Part shown: positions 43,146 through 52,531 of the stretch, piece by piece
How positions within the stretch are numbered: the stretch's first letter is position 1
How the letters are laid out: every line of letters begins with the position of its first letter
Origin: JAXMAR01 sp046350295
Lineage (GTDB): Bacteria > Planctomycetota > Planctomycetia > Gemmatales > Gemmataceae
Assembly: GCA_046350295.1 (NCBI GenBank)
Contig: JAXMAR010000028.1
Location: 35,537-99,536 of the forward strand
DNA: 64,000 nucleotides
Reading direction: 5' to 3'
Made by a program: the position numbers and the translations under genes
The notes under the pieces: model-generated
Databases searched by the model: none
What the model saw: only the letters and a program-made list of their open reading frames with translations
Told to the model about the DNA's origin: nothing

Positions 43146-46100
43146 TTACTTCTTCAGCGGTGTCGCGTCCCAGACCGTCACTACGTCATCGATCTGGCTG
43201 CTTGCCACGATTTTGTTTCCGTCCGGGCTGAACGCCACGTTTCTGACCACGCTGCACACATTGTTGAATGTCATGATTTCTTCGCCGGTTCTGGCGTCCC
43301 AGAGCCGGACCGAGCCATCCGACCCGCCGGCTGTGACCAGGCGCTTGCCATCGGGGCTGAAGGACACTCCCCAAGGCGGCCGCGTGTGGCCCTTCAGAAC
43401 GAGCGTTTCCTTGCTCGTGGCCAGGTCCATGAGCCGTACGGAGTTGTCCGATGTAGCGATGGCCACGGTTTGACCGTCGGGGCTGAGGGCCATGCCCGGC
43501 GGCCGAGCAGGGAACGTCAGGGCCAGCTGCGTTTTGCCCGTGTCCAGGTCCCAGACCTTGACATCGCACGGGCTCCTCCTCGTGTCACTCCGCAAATTCA
43601 GCGGATTCTCGGACAGTCCGACCACATTCCATTGCAATTCCCCCGAGGAGGAGGCGAGGCGCCGGCTGTCGCGGCTGAACGCCAGCCGCGTCACCGAGGC
43701 CGGGTGGCCGGTCAAACGATATTTCTCCACGCCGGTGGTTGTGTCCCAAACATGCACGACCCGGTCGGCGCCGCTCGCGGCCAACAGCTTGCCATCTGGG
43801 CTATATGCCACCGTGAAGCAAGGGCCGATCGGCGCCTGCTTGTCGTCCGGGAAACGGCGGTCGAACTTGCCCGCAGCCCTGTTCCACACGGCCACCCAGC
43901 CGACGTTCCCCTGGTACCGGGCGGCGGCAAGGGAGCGGCCGTCCGGGCTGTACGCCAGCTGCCAGATCTCTTCCTTGTCATCGCCGAACACTTCCGCTTC
44001 TTCCCCGGTCGCCGCATCCCAGACCATCCCCGTCCAGTCTTTCTTGGAGGGATGTCCCGCGGCTGCGGCAAGATAGCGGCTGTCGGGGCTGAAGACCGCG
44101 TGGTAGCAGAGACGGCACTTCAGCGTCAGGGCTTCCGGGTCGTGCGTGGCATCGCGCGTCTTCATCACGCCATCGCGACTCACCGAGATCAACTGCTTGC
44201 CGTCGGCGCTGAACGCGACGGCGACGATCTCGGTCGCGTGGCCCCGGTAGGCCGCCACCTGGCGCCCCGATGCCACATCCCACAGGATCACCGAGTTGTC
44301 CTGGCTCCCCGTGGCGAGCAGCTTCTCGTCGGGGCTGAAGGCCATGCAGGTGATCGGCTTCACCTGGCCGTGCAGTTCGCGCCGCATCTTTCCGGTCTTT
44401 GCGTCCCAGACCCGGACGCTCAAGCTCGGCTCGCGCACGGTCATGTATTTCCCGGCGGCGGCCAACCAGGTTCCTTTCGGACTGAAGATCGCGCGGGAAC
44501 AGCCGTCGCCGACCGTGAGCGACTGGCTGAGTTTCCCCGTCGGGACGTCCCAGATCTTGAGAACCGTATCCTCCTCACTGGCCGTGACCACCTGGCTGCC
44601 ATCGTGATTGAACGCCACGCGGGTGGACCACCAGTCGCCCGGCTTGGCGGTCGGCGCGGCGTGAGCGAGGACCTGGAAGAGCAGTTTTCCGCTGGCCCGC
44701 TCCCAGGCGCACAGGTTGCCTATCTTGTCCGTGGCAGCGACGACCTGATCATCGGGACTCGTAGCTGCGCCGAGGAACTCGGTCTGAAGGCCGGGCGGCC
44801 CCTTGACCTTGGGCTCCTGCGGTCCCTTGAGCGTCGAGAGCAATTCGCCCGTGAGCGGATCCCAGACGCGGACCGCCGACGCCATGGGCAAAGAGCTACT
44901 ATCCCGGCCGCACATGACGAGCGTCTTGCCGTCGTGGCTGAACGCCATTTGCGTCGGGAAGTAACGCTCCATGCGGAACTTGTGCAGCTCATTGGCCGTC
45001 GCAGCGTCGTAAACCTGCACTTCGACTCCGTGAAGCTGGACCGCGACGCGCATGCCGTCCGGACTGACCGCGATATGCCCGATCGGCTTCTTATCCGTGA
45101 TGGGGCCGCCGTTCAGCTCAGTGTGACAGAGCCGCTTGAGGTAGTGCCATTCCCAGTGCCGCAAATCCTTCTCGGTGTTGTCGAGCATCTGATCGGCGCG
45201 TGCGACCCGGTTGGCTCGGTACTCGTTGAAGGCCAGGGAGAGCATCCTGTAATGGGCGGTGTGTCGCCAGCCGTCCAGGGCTTCCGCCTTGGTCTTCTCC
45301 GCGTCCGCGCGTTTCCGCTGCTCATCGGTCCGCCCCAATTCCGCGTCGGCCCGCTTCTTCTCTGCGTCCGCCCGCTTCCGCTCGGCGTCTGCCCGTGCCA
45401 GCTCGGCTTGTAGCTTCTTTTCGATTGCTTCTTCTTTCTCCGCCGCGCGGACGTTGTCAAGCGCCAGTCCGACGACGCCCAGCGCCAGCGCCGCCACCAC
45501 GACGGTCGCCAGCGTCAGGGCCGCCTTGTTCTTGCGCGCAAACTTCCGGAAGCGATAGCCCAAGGACGGCGGACACGCTTGCACCGGCTCATCGCGCAGG
45601 TAACGCTCCAGATCGGCGGCGAAGGCGTTGGCCGTCTCGTAGCGGCGGCTCCGGTCCTTCTCCAGCGCCTTCATCACGATCCAATCCAGCTCGCCGCGCA
45701 CCAGCCCGGTGAGTTTCTTCGGCTCCAGGCCGCGGTTGGCCGCGATCGAAGGCAGCTCCTCCGTCGTGCTCAGGCGAATGCTGGGGCGCGGGGGATCCTG
45801 CTCGCGGATGAGCCGTAGCACGTCGAGGAGCGCCGCCTCCTTCAGCCGCTGCCGTTGCAAGGGCGTGGTCCCGGTCATCAACTCGTACAGCAGCACGCCG
45901 AGGCTGTAGATGTCGCTGCGCGTGTCGATGTCCTGGTTGTTGAGCTCCGCCTGCTCGGGGGCCATGTACTCGAGCGTGCCGATGACGGCGCCGAACTCGG
46001 TGAAGAGCGTCTTTTCGGTGAGCGCTTGGCCCGTGGCCTTGGCGACGCCGAAGTCGATCACCTTGACCATCGGCTTGCCGTCGTAGGGGGCGACCAGGAC

Positions 46101-46706
46101 GTTGCTGGGCTTGAGGTCGCGGTGGATGATGCCTTTCTGATGCGCGTGCTGCACGGCGTGGCAAACCGAGACGAACAGCTCCAGGCGCTCCTTGCACGTC
46201 AGGTGGCGCTCGTCGCAGTACTTCGTGATGGGCACACCCTTGACGAGCTCCATGACGAAGTACGGCTGCCCTGCGTCGGTGGCCCCGGCGTCCAACACCT
46301 TGGCGATATTCGGGTGGTCCATGATGGCCAGCGCCTGACGCTCCGCCTCGAAGCGGGCGACGACGTGCCGCCTGTCCAACCCCGTCTTGATCAGCTTGAG
46401 GGCCACCTTGCGCTGCACGGGCTGCGTCTGCTCGGCCAGGAAGACCGTCCCCATGCCGCCATGGCCGATCTCCTGAAGGATCTTGTACTTGCCGATCACC
46501 GTGCCCGGACGCTCGGTTATCTCCGCTATCGTGGCCCCCACCGGCGCGGGCGCCAGAAACGAGCCCAGCATCTCATGCGCCCGGAGAAGACCTTCGACGT
46601 GCTCGCGCAGGGCGCGATCGGTCCCGCAGGCCTCGTTCAGGTACGCCGCGCGCTGCTCGGCGTCGTTCCGCTCCAATGCCGCTTCGAAAATAGCTCGCTC
46701 GTTCAT
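43146..46706 (-). CDS. Membrane Ser/Thr protein kinase with WD40 propellers
   Basis: A 1186-residue protein. N-terminal extension ERNDAEQRAAYLNEACGTD is the usual planctomycete start. The kinase (about 78-370) has EIGHGGMGTVFLAEQ, VALKLI, HRDLKPSNVLV and VIDFGVAK. A transmembrane helix (AALTLATVVVAALALGVVGL) lies near residue 405, then a coiled coil of repeated KRADAEKKRADAEL units, then WD40 repeats from about 520 to the end with SPDG..LA..S.D..V..WD patterns, roughly twelve to fourteen. So the kinase is cytoplasmic and the propeller extracytoplasmic. The ATG at 46706 follows a G-rich site. The ECF sigma gene lies 165 bases upstream on the same strand. Confidence 0.9.
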   Translation of the reverse strand: MNERAIFEAALERNDAEQRAAYLNEACGTDRALREHVEGLLRAHEMLGSFLAPAPVGATIAEITERPGTVIGKYKILQEIGHGGMGTVFLAEQTQPVQRKVALKLIKTGLDRRHVVARFEAERQALAIMDHPNIAKVLDAGATDAGQPYFVMELVKGVPITKYCDERHLTCKERLELFVSVCHAVQHAHQKGIIHRDLKPSNVLVAPYDGKPMVKVIDFGVAKATGQALTEKTLFTEFGAVIGTLEYMAPEQAELNNQDIDTRSDIYSLGVLLYELMTGTTPLQRQRLKEAALLDVLRLIREQDPPRPSIRLSTTEELPSIAANRGLEPKKLTGLVRGELDWIVMKALEKDRSRRYETANAFAADLERYLRDEPVQACPPSLGYRFRKFARKNKAALTLATVVVAALALGVVGLALDNVRAAEKEEAIEKKLQAELARADAERKRADAEKKRADAELGRTDEQRKRADAEKTKAEALDGWRHTAHYRMLSLAFNEYRANRVARADQMLDNTEKDLRHWEWHYLKRLCHTELNGGPITDKKPIGHIAVSPDGMRVAVQLHGVEVQVYDAATANELHKFRMERYFPTQMAFSHDGKTLVMCGRDSSSLPMASAVRVWDPLTGELLSTLKGPQEPKVKGPPGLQTEFLGAATSPDDQVVAATDKIGNLCAWERASGKLLFQVLAHAAPTAKPGDWWSTRVAFNHDGSQVVTASEEDTVLKIWDVPTGKLSQSLTVGDGCSRAIFSPKGTWLAAAGKYMTVREPSLSVRVWDAKTGKMRRELHGQVKPITCMAFSPDEKLLATGSQDNSVILWDVASGRQVAAYRGHATEIVAVAFSADGKQLISVSRDGVMKTRDATHDPEALTLKCRLCYHAVFSPDSRYLAAAAGHPSKKDWTGMVWDAATGEEAEVFGDDKEEIWQLAYSPDGRSLAAARYQGNVGWVAVWNRAAGKFDRRFPDDKQAPIGPCFTVAYSPDGKLLAASGADRVVHVWDTTTGVEKYRLTGHPASVTRLAFSRDSRRLASSSGELQWNVVGLSENPLNLRSDTRRSPCDVKVWDLDTGKTQLALTFPARPPGMALSPDGQTVAIATSDNSVRLMDLATSKETLVLKGHTRPPWGVSFSPDGKRLVTAGGSDGSVRLWDARTGEEIMTFNNVCSVVRNVAFSPDGNKIVASSQIDDVVTVWDATPLKK

Positions 46707-46871
46707 GGTTTTCCCCACCCCCAGGCTGCCGGGCACGGCCTCTGGAGTTACATGCGCATTTTCCAGAGTTAATCCGCCAACGATTCGGAAGATCTTGCCG
46801 AATGAAAAAGCGGCGTCAGCGCCGGACGCGTGACGCTCCCGGCCCTGAGCGGGTCGGCGCTGCGCCGTCGC

Positions 46872-47441
46872 TCACGTTCCACGGATTTCTTTCATCAGCC
46901 ACGAACGGCCGAAGGCCCAGAGCCGGTCGGCGGTTCGTTCGGAGACGCCGAGGATATCGGCGGCCTCCCGCGCCGTGAGCCCGGCGAAGTAGCGAAGCTT
47001 GACCAGCTCCGCCGCTGGTTTGTCGGCGCCGGCGAGCTTCTCGAGCGCCTCGTCCAGCGCCAGGAGGTCTTCGGAGGTTTCCGGACTCGAAATGTCGAGA
47101 TCGGCCAGATCATGGCGGCTCGCGCCGCCGCCGCGCTTGGCGCTTCGCTTCCGGCGCGCGTTGTCAACCAAGATGCGGCGCATGGCCTCGGCCGCGGCGG
47201 CGATGAAGTGCCTGCGGCCATCCCAGCGCTGGGGCCGGTCGGCGTCGACCAGCCGGAGATAGGCCTCGTGCACCAGGGCGGTGGGCTGCAATGTTTGGCC
47301 CGGCGGCTCGTGGGCCCGGCTTCTGTGCGGCGAAGGTAGCCAGCTTGCGAAGCTCGTCGTAGACCAGGGGCAAAAGTTGCTCCGAGGCGTGGGCATCTCC
47401 TGCTCGGCGATGGCGGACAGGATGCGGGTGACATCGGTCAT
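46872..47441 (-). CDS. ECF-type sigma factor (planctomycete group)
   Basis: A 189-residue sigma factor. It begins MTDVTRILSAIAEQE. The next ~30 residues do not fit the family, whereas the expected SEQLLPLVYDELRKLA is found in another frame at the same place, so a pair of compensating indels is likely. After that it is normal: GQTLQPTALVHEAYLRLVDA, HFIAAAAEAMRRILVDNARR (region 2), and LVKLRYFAGLTAREAADILG, VSERTADRLWAFGRSWL (region 4). The ATG at 47441 gives the family start. It precedes the kinase at 46706 on the same strand. Confidence 0.8.
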   Translation of the reverse strand: MTDVTRILSAIAEQEMPTPRSNFCPWSTTSFASWLPSPHRSRAHEPPGQTLQPTALVHEAYLRLVDADRPQRWDGRRHFIAAAAEAMRRILVDNARRKRSAKRGGGASRHDLADLDISSPETSEDLLALDEALEKLAGADKPAAELVKLRYFAGLTAREAADILGVSERTADRLWAFGRSWLMKEIRGT

Positions 47442-47699
47442 GAGCGACACCCGGGGCTTGCAGGCGAAAGCGCAGCGGCAGCATCGATCCTAGAGCGAGG
47501 CGCCGCCCTGTGCGTCAAGCGCCCCGGATAATCGGCGCGCCCCGCGTATCCGGCATATCCGGCCCTTTCCGCCCGTTTCTCCGCCACGGCCCAGCCCCTT
47601 TTCTGCCATCACCGGCAGCTTGCCCGGGTCGATATTTCCCCTGACCTACCCTGCACCACTTTTCCGCCTTCCGGTCATGACGAGCAGCGGCCCCGCGCT

Positions 47700-49011
47700 G
47701 GCTTGTCGCCGAGCCTGCGCTTTCTCGCTGTCGCCTCGCTGCTGCGTTCCGCGCGCCAGCCTGCGGCTCGCGGCGGCCGATTCGGCCTGAGCAGGCGAGC
47801 GCTGACGATTCCGCCGCAGCCCCCGAAACGCTCGGCCGCGAACGGCGCGGCACCTGGACCGCCTCGGCGGCGTCGAGGGCCTGGCGTGGGCGGGGCTGGA
47901 CCGTACCGGGGCGTCAAGGTCGCCATTCTCGATACCGGCTTTCGCGGCTACGCGGCCAGCGCGGCAAGGCCTTGCCCGCCCGACTGCTGTGCCGCTCCTT
48001 TCGCGCGGATGGGCAGCTCGAAGCGCGGCGATCAGCACGGCGTCCTCTGCGCGCGAGGTGATCCGCACTGGCGCGCCGGATGCCGAAGCTGCTGTTCGCC
48101 TTCTTCGAACTGGGAGCCGGACCATGCCGAGGAATCTTTCCTCGAGGCGGTGGCCTGGGCCGCGCCAGGGGAGCGCGCGTCATTTCCTGCTCCGTGATCA
48201 TGCCGAGCTGGAGCGACGGCCAGGGGCGGCGCGACGCACCGCGCGGCAACCCGGCTGCTCGGCGGCGAGGACAAGGCGAACAACCTGCGCCCTGGCAGTA
48301 ATACCGCTCTACGCCACTAACGCATGGCGCCAGTGCGCCAACAGCGACAACTGGCTGCTGGGCGCCGACCGCAACGAGCAGCGACGCCCTGGGGCCAGGA
48401 CCGCGTCGCGGTCGAGAAGCTGGCGCCGGAGTTGCCGTCAGGCCGACTTCAAAGTCTAAGTACGGCGCGACGGCTGCGGCGCGTCGTCGGCGAGACCTTG
48501 TAAATCGTCGAAACGGGATCGAGCGGCTGGGCTCGGTCTCCATTCGGTTCGGTCGAGGAGGGGCGCGTTGCATCGTCGAAGCAAGCTAGCTGGCCGCGGC
48601 AGCAGTTCCACCTCGTCGTTCAGCGGCAACCTCGCGGTCTCGCCGCCTTGCCCCGCGCATTTCAGCATCGCCTTTCCCGGCGACGGCGAGCGCGTCGTGA
48701 CGGTCGCGGCCGTCGACCCGGGCGGCGAACGCAAATCCTACAGCTCCTGCGGATCGACCAGCCCGCCGCTGAAGCCAGGTACTGCCGCTGTCGTTCCCGC
48801 TTCCCCACGGCGTTACGGCCGCAACCGTTCTCCGGCACGTCGGCCGCCACCCCCGCAGGTCGCGGCGTTGGCGGCGCTGGTGCTGGCGCGGCATCCGGAA
48901 TGGGCTCCCCGCCAGGTCCATGCCTTTCTCGAGAAAGCCAGTCTCGATCTTGGCGCCCCGGGCGTCGACTGCGAAACCGGCCACGGCCTCGCCCGCCTCC
49001 CCGCCCCCTGA
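47700..49011 (+). pseudogene. Subtilisin-like (S8) serine protease, frameshifted
   Basis: All catalytic landmarks of a subtilase are spread across frames: Asp in RGVKVAILDTGFRGY, His in QHGVLCAE, and Ser in FSGTSAATP, followed by QVAALAALVLARHPEWAPRQ, VHAFLEKASLDLGAPG and a stop at 49009-49011. Intermediate parts FLEAVAWA, RVISCSVIMPSWSDG and LAVIPLYATNAWRQCANSDN fit too. At least six frame changes are needed. The start is not definable; it lies near 47700. Order and spacing suggest that little sequence has been lost. Confidence 0.65.
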
Positions 49012-49592
49012 ACGGCGCGCGGCGGCTACACTATCCGCATGGTACGTCCTGACGAATCGGAGATAGCCGATTCATGCTGCACTCAGCTTGCGGGTAGAGA
49101 GAAGTCCGTCGCGGTAGGCGCCAGGCGGCGCGCATGGCAGGTCGAGACGCACAAGGGAGACCTTGGCGTCTGAGTGGGGCCCGTATGGAGTCGTACGACC
49201 TCATGGCGGGGAGCAAGTTCGCAGGCCCAGCGTTAGCGAACCCTGCAACCTCGTGATATAAGAACCCGAAAGGTCAGTGGCCGAGCCGCTCATGTCACGG
49301 CGAAGGCAAGAGACTGCCTGTTAGAATGTCCGGAGGGGTGCAGGACACTCGCGGGGTAGGGGAGGCATGTGGTGAACACAGCTTGGTGCGGAACAGGAGA
49401 GACCCGTCCCGGCGGCCCACGTTGGGCGATGGCGGCTCCTATAAGCCGATGGCGAAGGGGTGTCGGGCGGGAGTCCGAGGGGTTCGTAGTACCGTCGAAG
49501 CCGGCGAAGAGAGTCGGTGGAGGGAAGGGACCCTGCTTTGACGGCTTGGCGCTTTGGTAAAGAAGACTTGGTCCAGAAGACCCCAACTACCC

Positions 49593-50990
49593 CATGACAA
49601 AGTGCAAAACCAACGCAGTCTGTTCACGGCAGCCAAGCGGCATCGGGAGCGACGCTTTCACGCTTTGTACGACCGGATCTGGCGGATTGACGTTCTGCTG
49701 GAGGCGTGGCAGCGGGTGCGCAACAAAGGGGCTACGGGCATCGACGGCGAGACGCTGACGATGATCCGGCAGCAAGGCGTCGGGCAGTTCCTGTTGGACC
49801 TGCAAGACGTACTCCGTGCGGAAGTGATATCGGCCGCAACCGGTGCGTCGGCGATACATTCCCAAGGCGGATGGGCGGCAGCGGCCGCTGGGCATCCCGA
49901 CGGTGCGGGATCGCGTCGTACAGATGGCGGCAAAGATCGTGTTGGAGCCGATCTTTGAGGCGGACTTTCGAGCCGTGCAGTTACCTCGTCCGCGCAGCGG
50001 CAGGCACCCAGGCCTTGGAGGCCATCCGTTTGACGGGTGGGCGCGGCCACTATCCGCGGCGGTGGACGCGGACATTCAAGGCTTCTTCGATGCCATCAAC
50101 CAGGACATCCTTCTGGAGCAAGTGGCGCGGAGGATTTCGGATCGGCGGGTGCTCTCAAGCTGTTGCGGCAATGGTTACAAGCAGGCGTCATGGAGGGGAT
50201 GGTCAGGTGCGGACGGCGACCGCGGGGACTCCTGGGCGGGGTCATTTCACCGTTGTTGGCAGACGTGTACCTGAACGATCTGGACCGCATCTGGACGGCG
50301 ACTTGTTCTCACCTGGGTCAACTGGTGCGTTACGCGGATGACTTCGTCATCTTGTGCCGCACGCGGGCTCGGGCCGAGCAGGCGGCACAGCTGAGGTGAG
50401 GATGATTCTGGATCAGCTGCGACTGCAACTGCATCCGACCAAGACACGATTGGTGGAGTTGGGCTTGGGGAAAGAGGGGCTTCACGTTCCTGGGATGTTA
50501 CCTGCCCGGATTCGTGCGTTCGCACTTCAAGGGGCGGCGAACTATCTGTTCCGCTGGCCGTCTCCGCGAGCGATGAAAGCGATCACCACCAAGATCGACC
50601 TCACCGAACCGCGAAGAAGCGGCTGGGCGTGGATGAAGGACATCCGGGAAGTGATCCGGGTGCTGAATCCGGTCCTGTGGCTGGGGCGGTTACTTCCGGA
50701 CTGGCAACGCGTCGGCAAAGTTCAACGCGGTGGACAGCTACGTGCGTCAACGACAGCCCGGCTGCTGGCTCGGCTGGCGGCCAGCGACGCTGGCAACCCG
50801 ATGGGCGTCCGTTCCGGCCGAGCGCTGGCCGCATCGCCGCTTCGTGACCGAGCATGGCTGTATCGGTTGTTGGGCACGATCCGTTACCCGGGAGTCGCGC
50901 ATGCTGTCTGAGAAGACCAACGGTAAGCCGTATGCGGGAAATCCGCACGTACGGTTTGAACGGGGGTCTCAGGAAACGGAGCCGGCGCGC
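49593..50990 (+). pseudogene. ltrA: Group II intron reverse transcriptase/maturase, frameshifted
   Basis: Pieces in three frames spell a group II intron-encoded protein: NKGATGIDGETLTMI, RRRYIPKADGRQRPLGIPTV (RT motif 1-2), ADIQGFFDAINQD, RPRGLLGGVISPLLADVYLN, LVRYADDFVILCRTRA with the catalytic YADD, RLQLHPTKTRLVELG, then the maturase domain with AWMKDIREVIRVLNPVL. A C-terminal RTYGLNGGLRKRSRRA overlaps domain V. At least six frame changes are needed. No endonuclease (HNH) domain is evident. It resembles intron ORFs common in planctomycetes. Confidence 0.75.
50925..50957 (+). ncRNA. Group II intron domain V
   Basis: A 33-base hairpin AAGCCGTATGCGG-GAAAT-CCGCACGTACGGTTT. It has the AGC catalytic triad, eight paired bases, a two-base CG bulge on the 3' side, a five-pair upper stem and a GAAA-type loop. 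This is the most conserved part of group II introns. Domain VI follows with arms GGTCTCAGG / CCTGAGACC. Confidence 0.85.
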
Positions 50991-51011
50991 CACCGCGCCT
51001 GAGACCTACCA

Positions 51012-51872
51012 ATGTCTCTTCCCGCCGGAACTCAGCCGTTCGAACTGCGACACGGCGGTCGCACGCGCGGCTATCTCCTCCACGTGCCGCCCTCCCACCA
51101 AAACTCCCCGTCGCCGCTCGTTCTGGCCCTGCACGGCGCCACGAGCAACGCCCGGCTGATGGAGAAGTTCTGCGGCCTGAGCGCCAAGGCCGATGCCGCG
51201 GGCTTTCTTGTCGCCTATCCGAGCGGAACCGGAGCCTTGCCCAATGTCCTCACCTGGAACGCCGGCGCCTGCTGCGGCTACGCCGCCCAGCATCAGGTCG
51301 ACGACGTCGGCTTCATCGCCGCCCTGCTCGACGACGTCGCCGGGCGCGTGGCGATCGATCCGCGTCGCATCTACGCCACCGGCATGTCCAACGGCGCCCA
51401 GATGGTGTTCCGGCTCGCCGGCGAAATGGCGGAACGCTTCGCCGCCGTCGCCACGGTGGCCGGGGCCCTGGGTCTGCCGCGTGTTGCGCCGACGCGGCCC
51501 ATCTCGCTCATGCACTTCCACGGGACCGAGGATGAGTTCACCCCTTTCGCGGGCGGCCGGGGAGCGCGCAGCGTCTATGGCGCCGACTTCCTTTCCGTCG
51601 ACGCCACCATCGGCGCCTGGGTGGAAGCGAACGGCTGTCCTCCGGAGCCGCGCGTCGAGTTGTTTCCGGATCGGGTGGGGGATGGAACGGCGATCGTGCG
51701 CAAGGTCTATGGGCCGGGTCGTGGTGGAGTGGAGGTGCGCCTGGTCGTCATCGAGGGGGGCGGTCACACGTGGCCGGGACGCCCGCCCCTGCCGCTCGCG
51801 CTTGGCAAGTCGACGGGGAACGTCCAGGCGAACGACTGGATCTGGGAGTTCTTCGAGAAGCGCAGCCTCTAG
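51012..51872 (+). CDS. LpqC-type polyhydroxybutyrate depolymerase / feruloyl esterase family
   Basis: A 286-residue alpha/beta hydrolase. The oxyanion region is LVLALHGATSNA, the nucleophile Ser126 lies in YATGMSNGAQMVF, the acid in MHFHGTEDEFTPF and the histidine in VIEGGGHTWPG, all as in the esterase_phb/LpqC family. CxxC-like CCGYA and PSGTG segments in between are typical. There is no signal peptide with the ATG at 51012, although many relatives are exported. The group II intron ends right at this start codon, so the native leader may have been displaced. Substrate class (polyester or feruloyl ester) cannot be resolved. Confidence 0.85.
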   Translation: MSLPAGTQPFELRHGGRTRGYLLHVPPSHQNSPSPLVLALHGATSNARLMEKFCGLSAKADAAGFLVAYPSGTGALPNVLTWNAGACCGYAAQHQVDDVGFIAALLDDVAGRVAIDPRRIYATGMSNGAQMVFRLAGEMAERFAAVATVAGALGLPRVAPTRPISLMHFHGTEDEFTPFAGGRGARSVYGADFLSVDATIGAWVEANGCPPEPRVELFPDRVGDGTAIVRKVYGPGRGGVEVRLVVIEGGGHTWPGRPPLPLALGKSTGNVQANDWIWEFFEKRSL

Positions 51873-51914
51873 CGGGCGCGGCGGCGTTTGCGATTGAGCG
51901 CCGGCCGGAAAGGC

Positions 51915-52355
51915 TCACGAAGGGGTCGGTACCGTCACGTGCGCGGCGCGCAGCAAGCGTCCGCTCATTATGTCGAGCGGCAAGGAGATAATGCCGCCAT
52001 TGGTTTCTTGCACGAGGGCATCGGCGGGCGCCGGGACCTGCTCGAAGAGGACCCAGCACAGGCCACGCAGGATAGTGACGTCAACGACGCTGATGTCCCG
52101 GCGTTCGCGCTCGGCGCGCAGCAGGTATTGTCTGCCGACCTGGATGTCTCCCTGGGCCAGAAAGAGCATCTGCCCACGCCACGAGCGCGTGTTCCGTGTC
52201 CAGAGCTCAACATCCACTTGCGCGGCGAGCAGGGAGGCGCCGTCGACAAGATCAGCCTTGAAATGTCTTGGACGCTCGTTCTTCTTGCGTTTCACAGCCA
52301 CTGGAAACCCTTTCGCGAAAGTCGACCCGGACTTCTTGTGGGCGTTTTTTCCCAT
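51915..52355 (-). CDS. Conserved unknown protein, first of a tandem pair
   Basis: A 146-residue soluble protein of a family I do not recognise. A basic N-terminal 30 residues (MGKNAHKKSG..AVKRKKNERPRHF) precede a compact domain: FKADLVDGASLLAAQVDVEL, WTRNTRSWRGQMLFLAQGDI, VGRQYLLRAERERRDISVVD and TILRGLCWVLFEQVPA. The end reads SLPLDIMSGRLLRAAHVTVP. No signal peptide, membrane helix or catalytic motif is visible. The protein at 52532-52996 is a clear paralogue over its whole length, so this is a tandem duplication. Basic start and small size would allow nucleic-acid binding; that is a guess. Confidence 0.65.
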   Translation of the reverse strand: MGKNAHKKSGSTFAKGFPVAVKRKKNERPRHFKADLVDGASLLAAQVDVELWTRNTRSWRGQMLFLAQGDIQVGRQYLLRAERERRDISVVDVTILRGLCWVLFEQVPAPADALVQETNGGIISLPLDIMSGRLLRAAHVTVPTPS

Positions 52356-52531
52356 GGCTCGACGAACGACGCCGGCAAAAGATTGTGAAGATTCGGTTTC
52401 TCTTTCTGATTCGCGCGATCCGCCCGATTATTTTTGTGTCCGGTTGAACTTTTCCTTCGCGAAGGCGCGACAAGCGGCGGAGCGTTTTTTGCGACGCCGC
52501 GGGTCCGACCACATGACACTCGGCACGGGCT

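Larger units (their letters stand above)
49050..51011 (+). mobile_element. Degenerate group II intron with reverse-transcriptase gene
   Basis: The ~1.95 kb between the protease remnant and the esterase holds the parts of a group II intron. A structured 5' region of about 500 bases comes first, then a reverse transcriptase/maturase gene (49593-50990), then domain V at 50925-50957 and domain VI from 50958. The 3' end lies at about 51005-51012, immediately before the esterase ATG. The 5' boundary cannot be fixed by eye; I found no unambiguous GUGYG. The encoded protein is broken, so mobility is doubtful. Confidence 0.7.
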
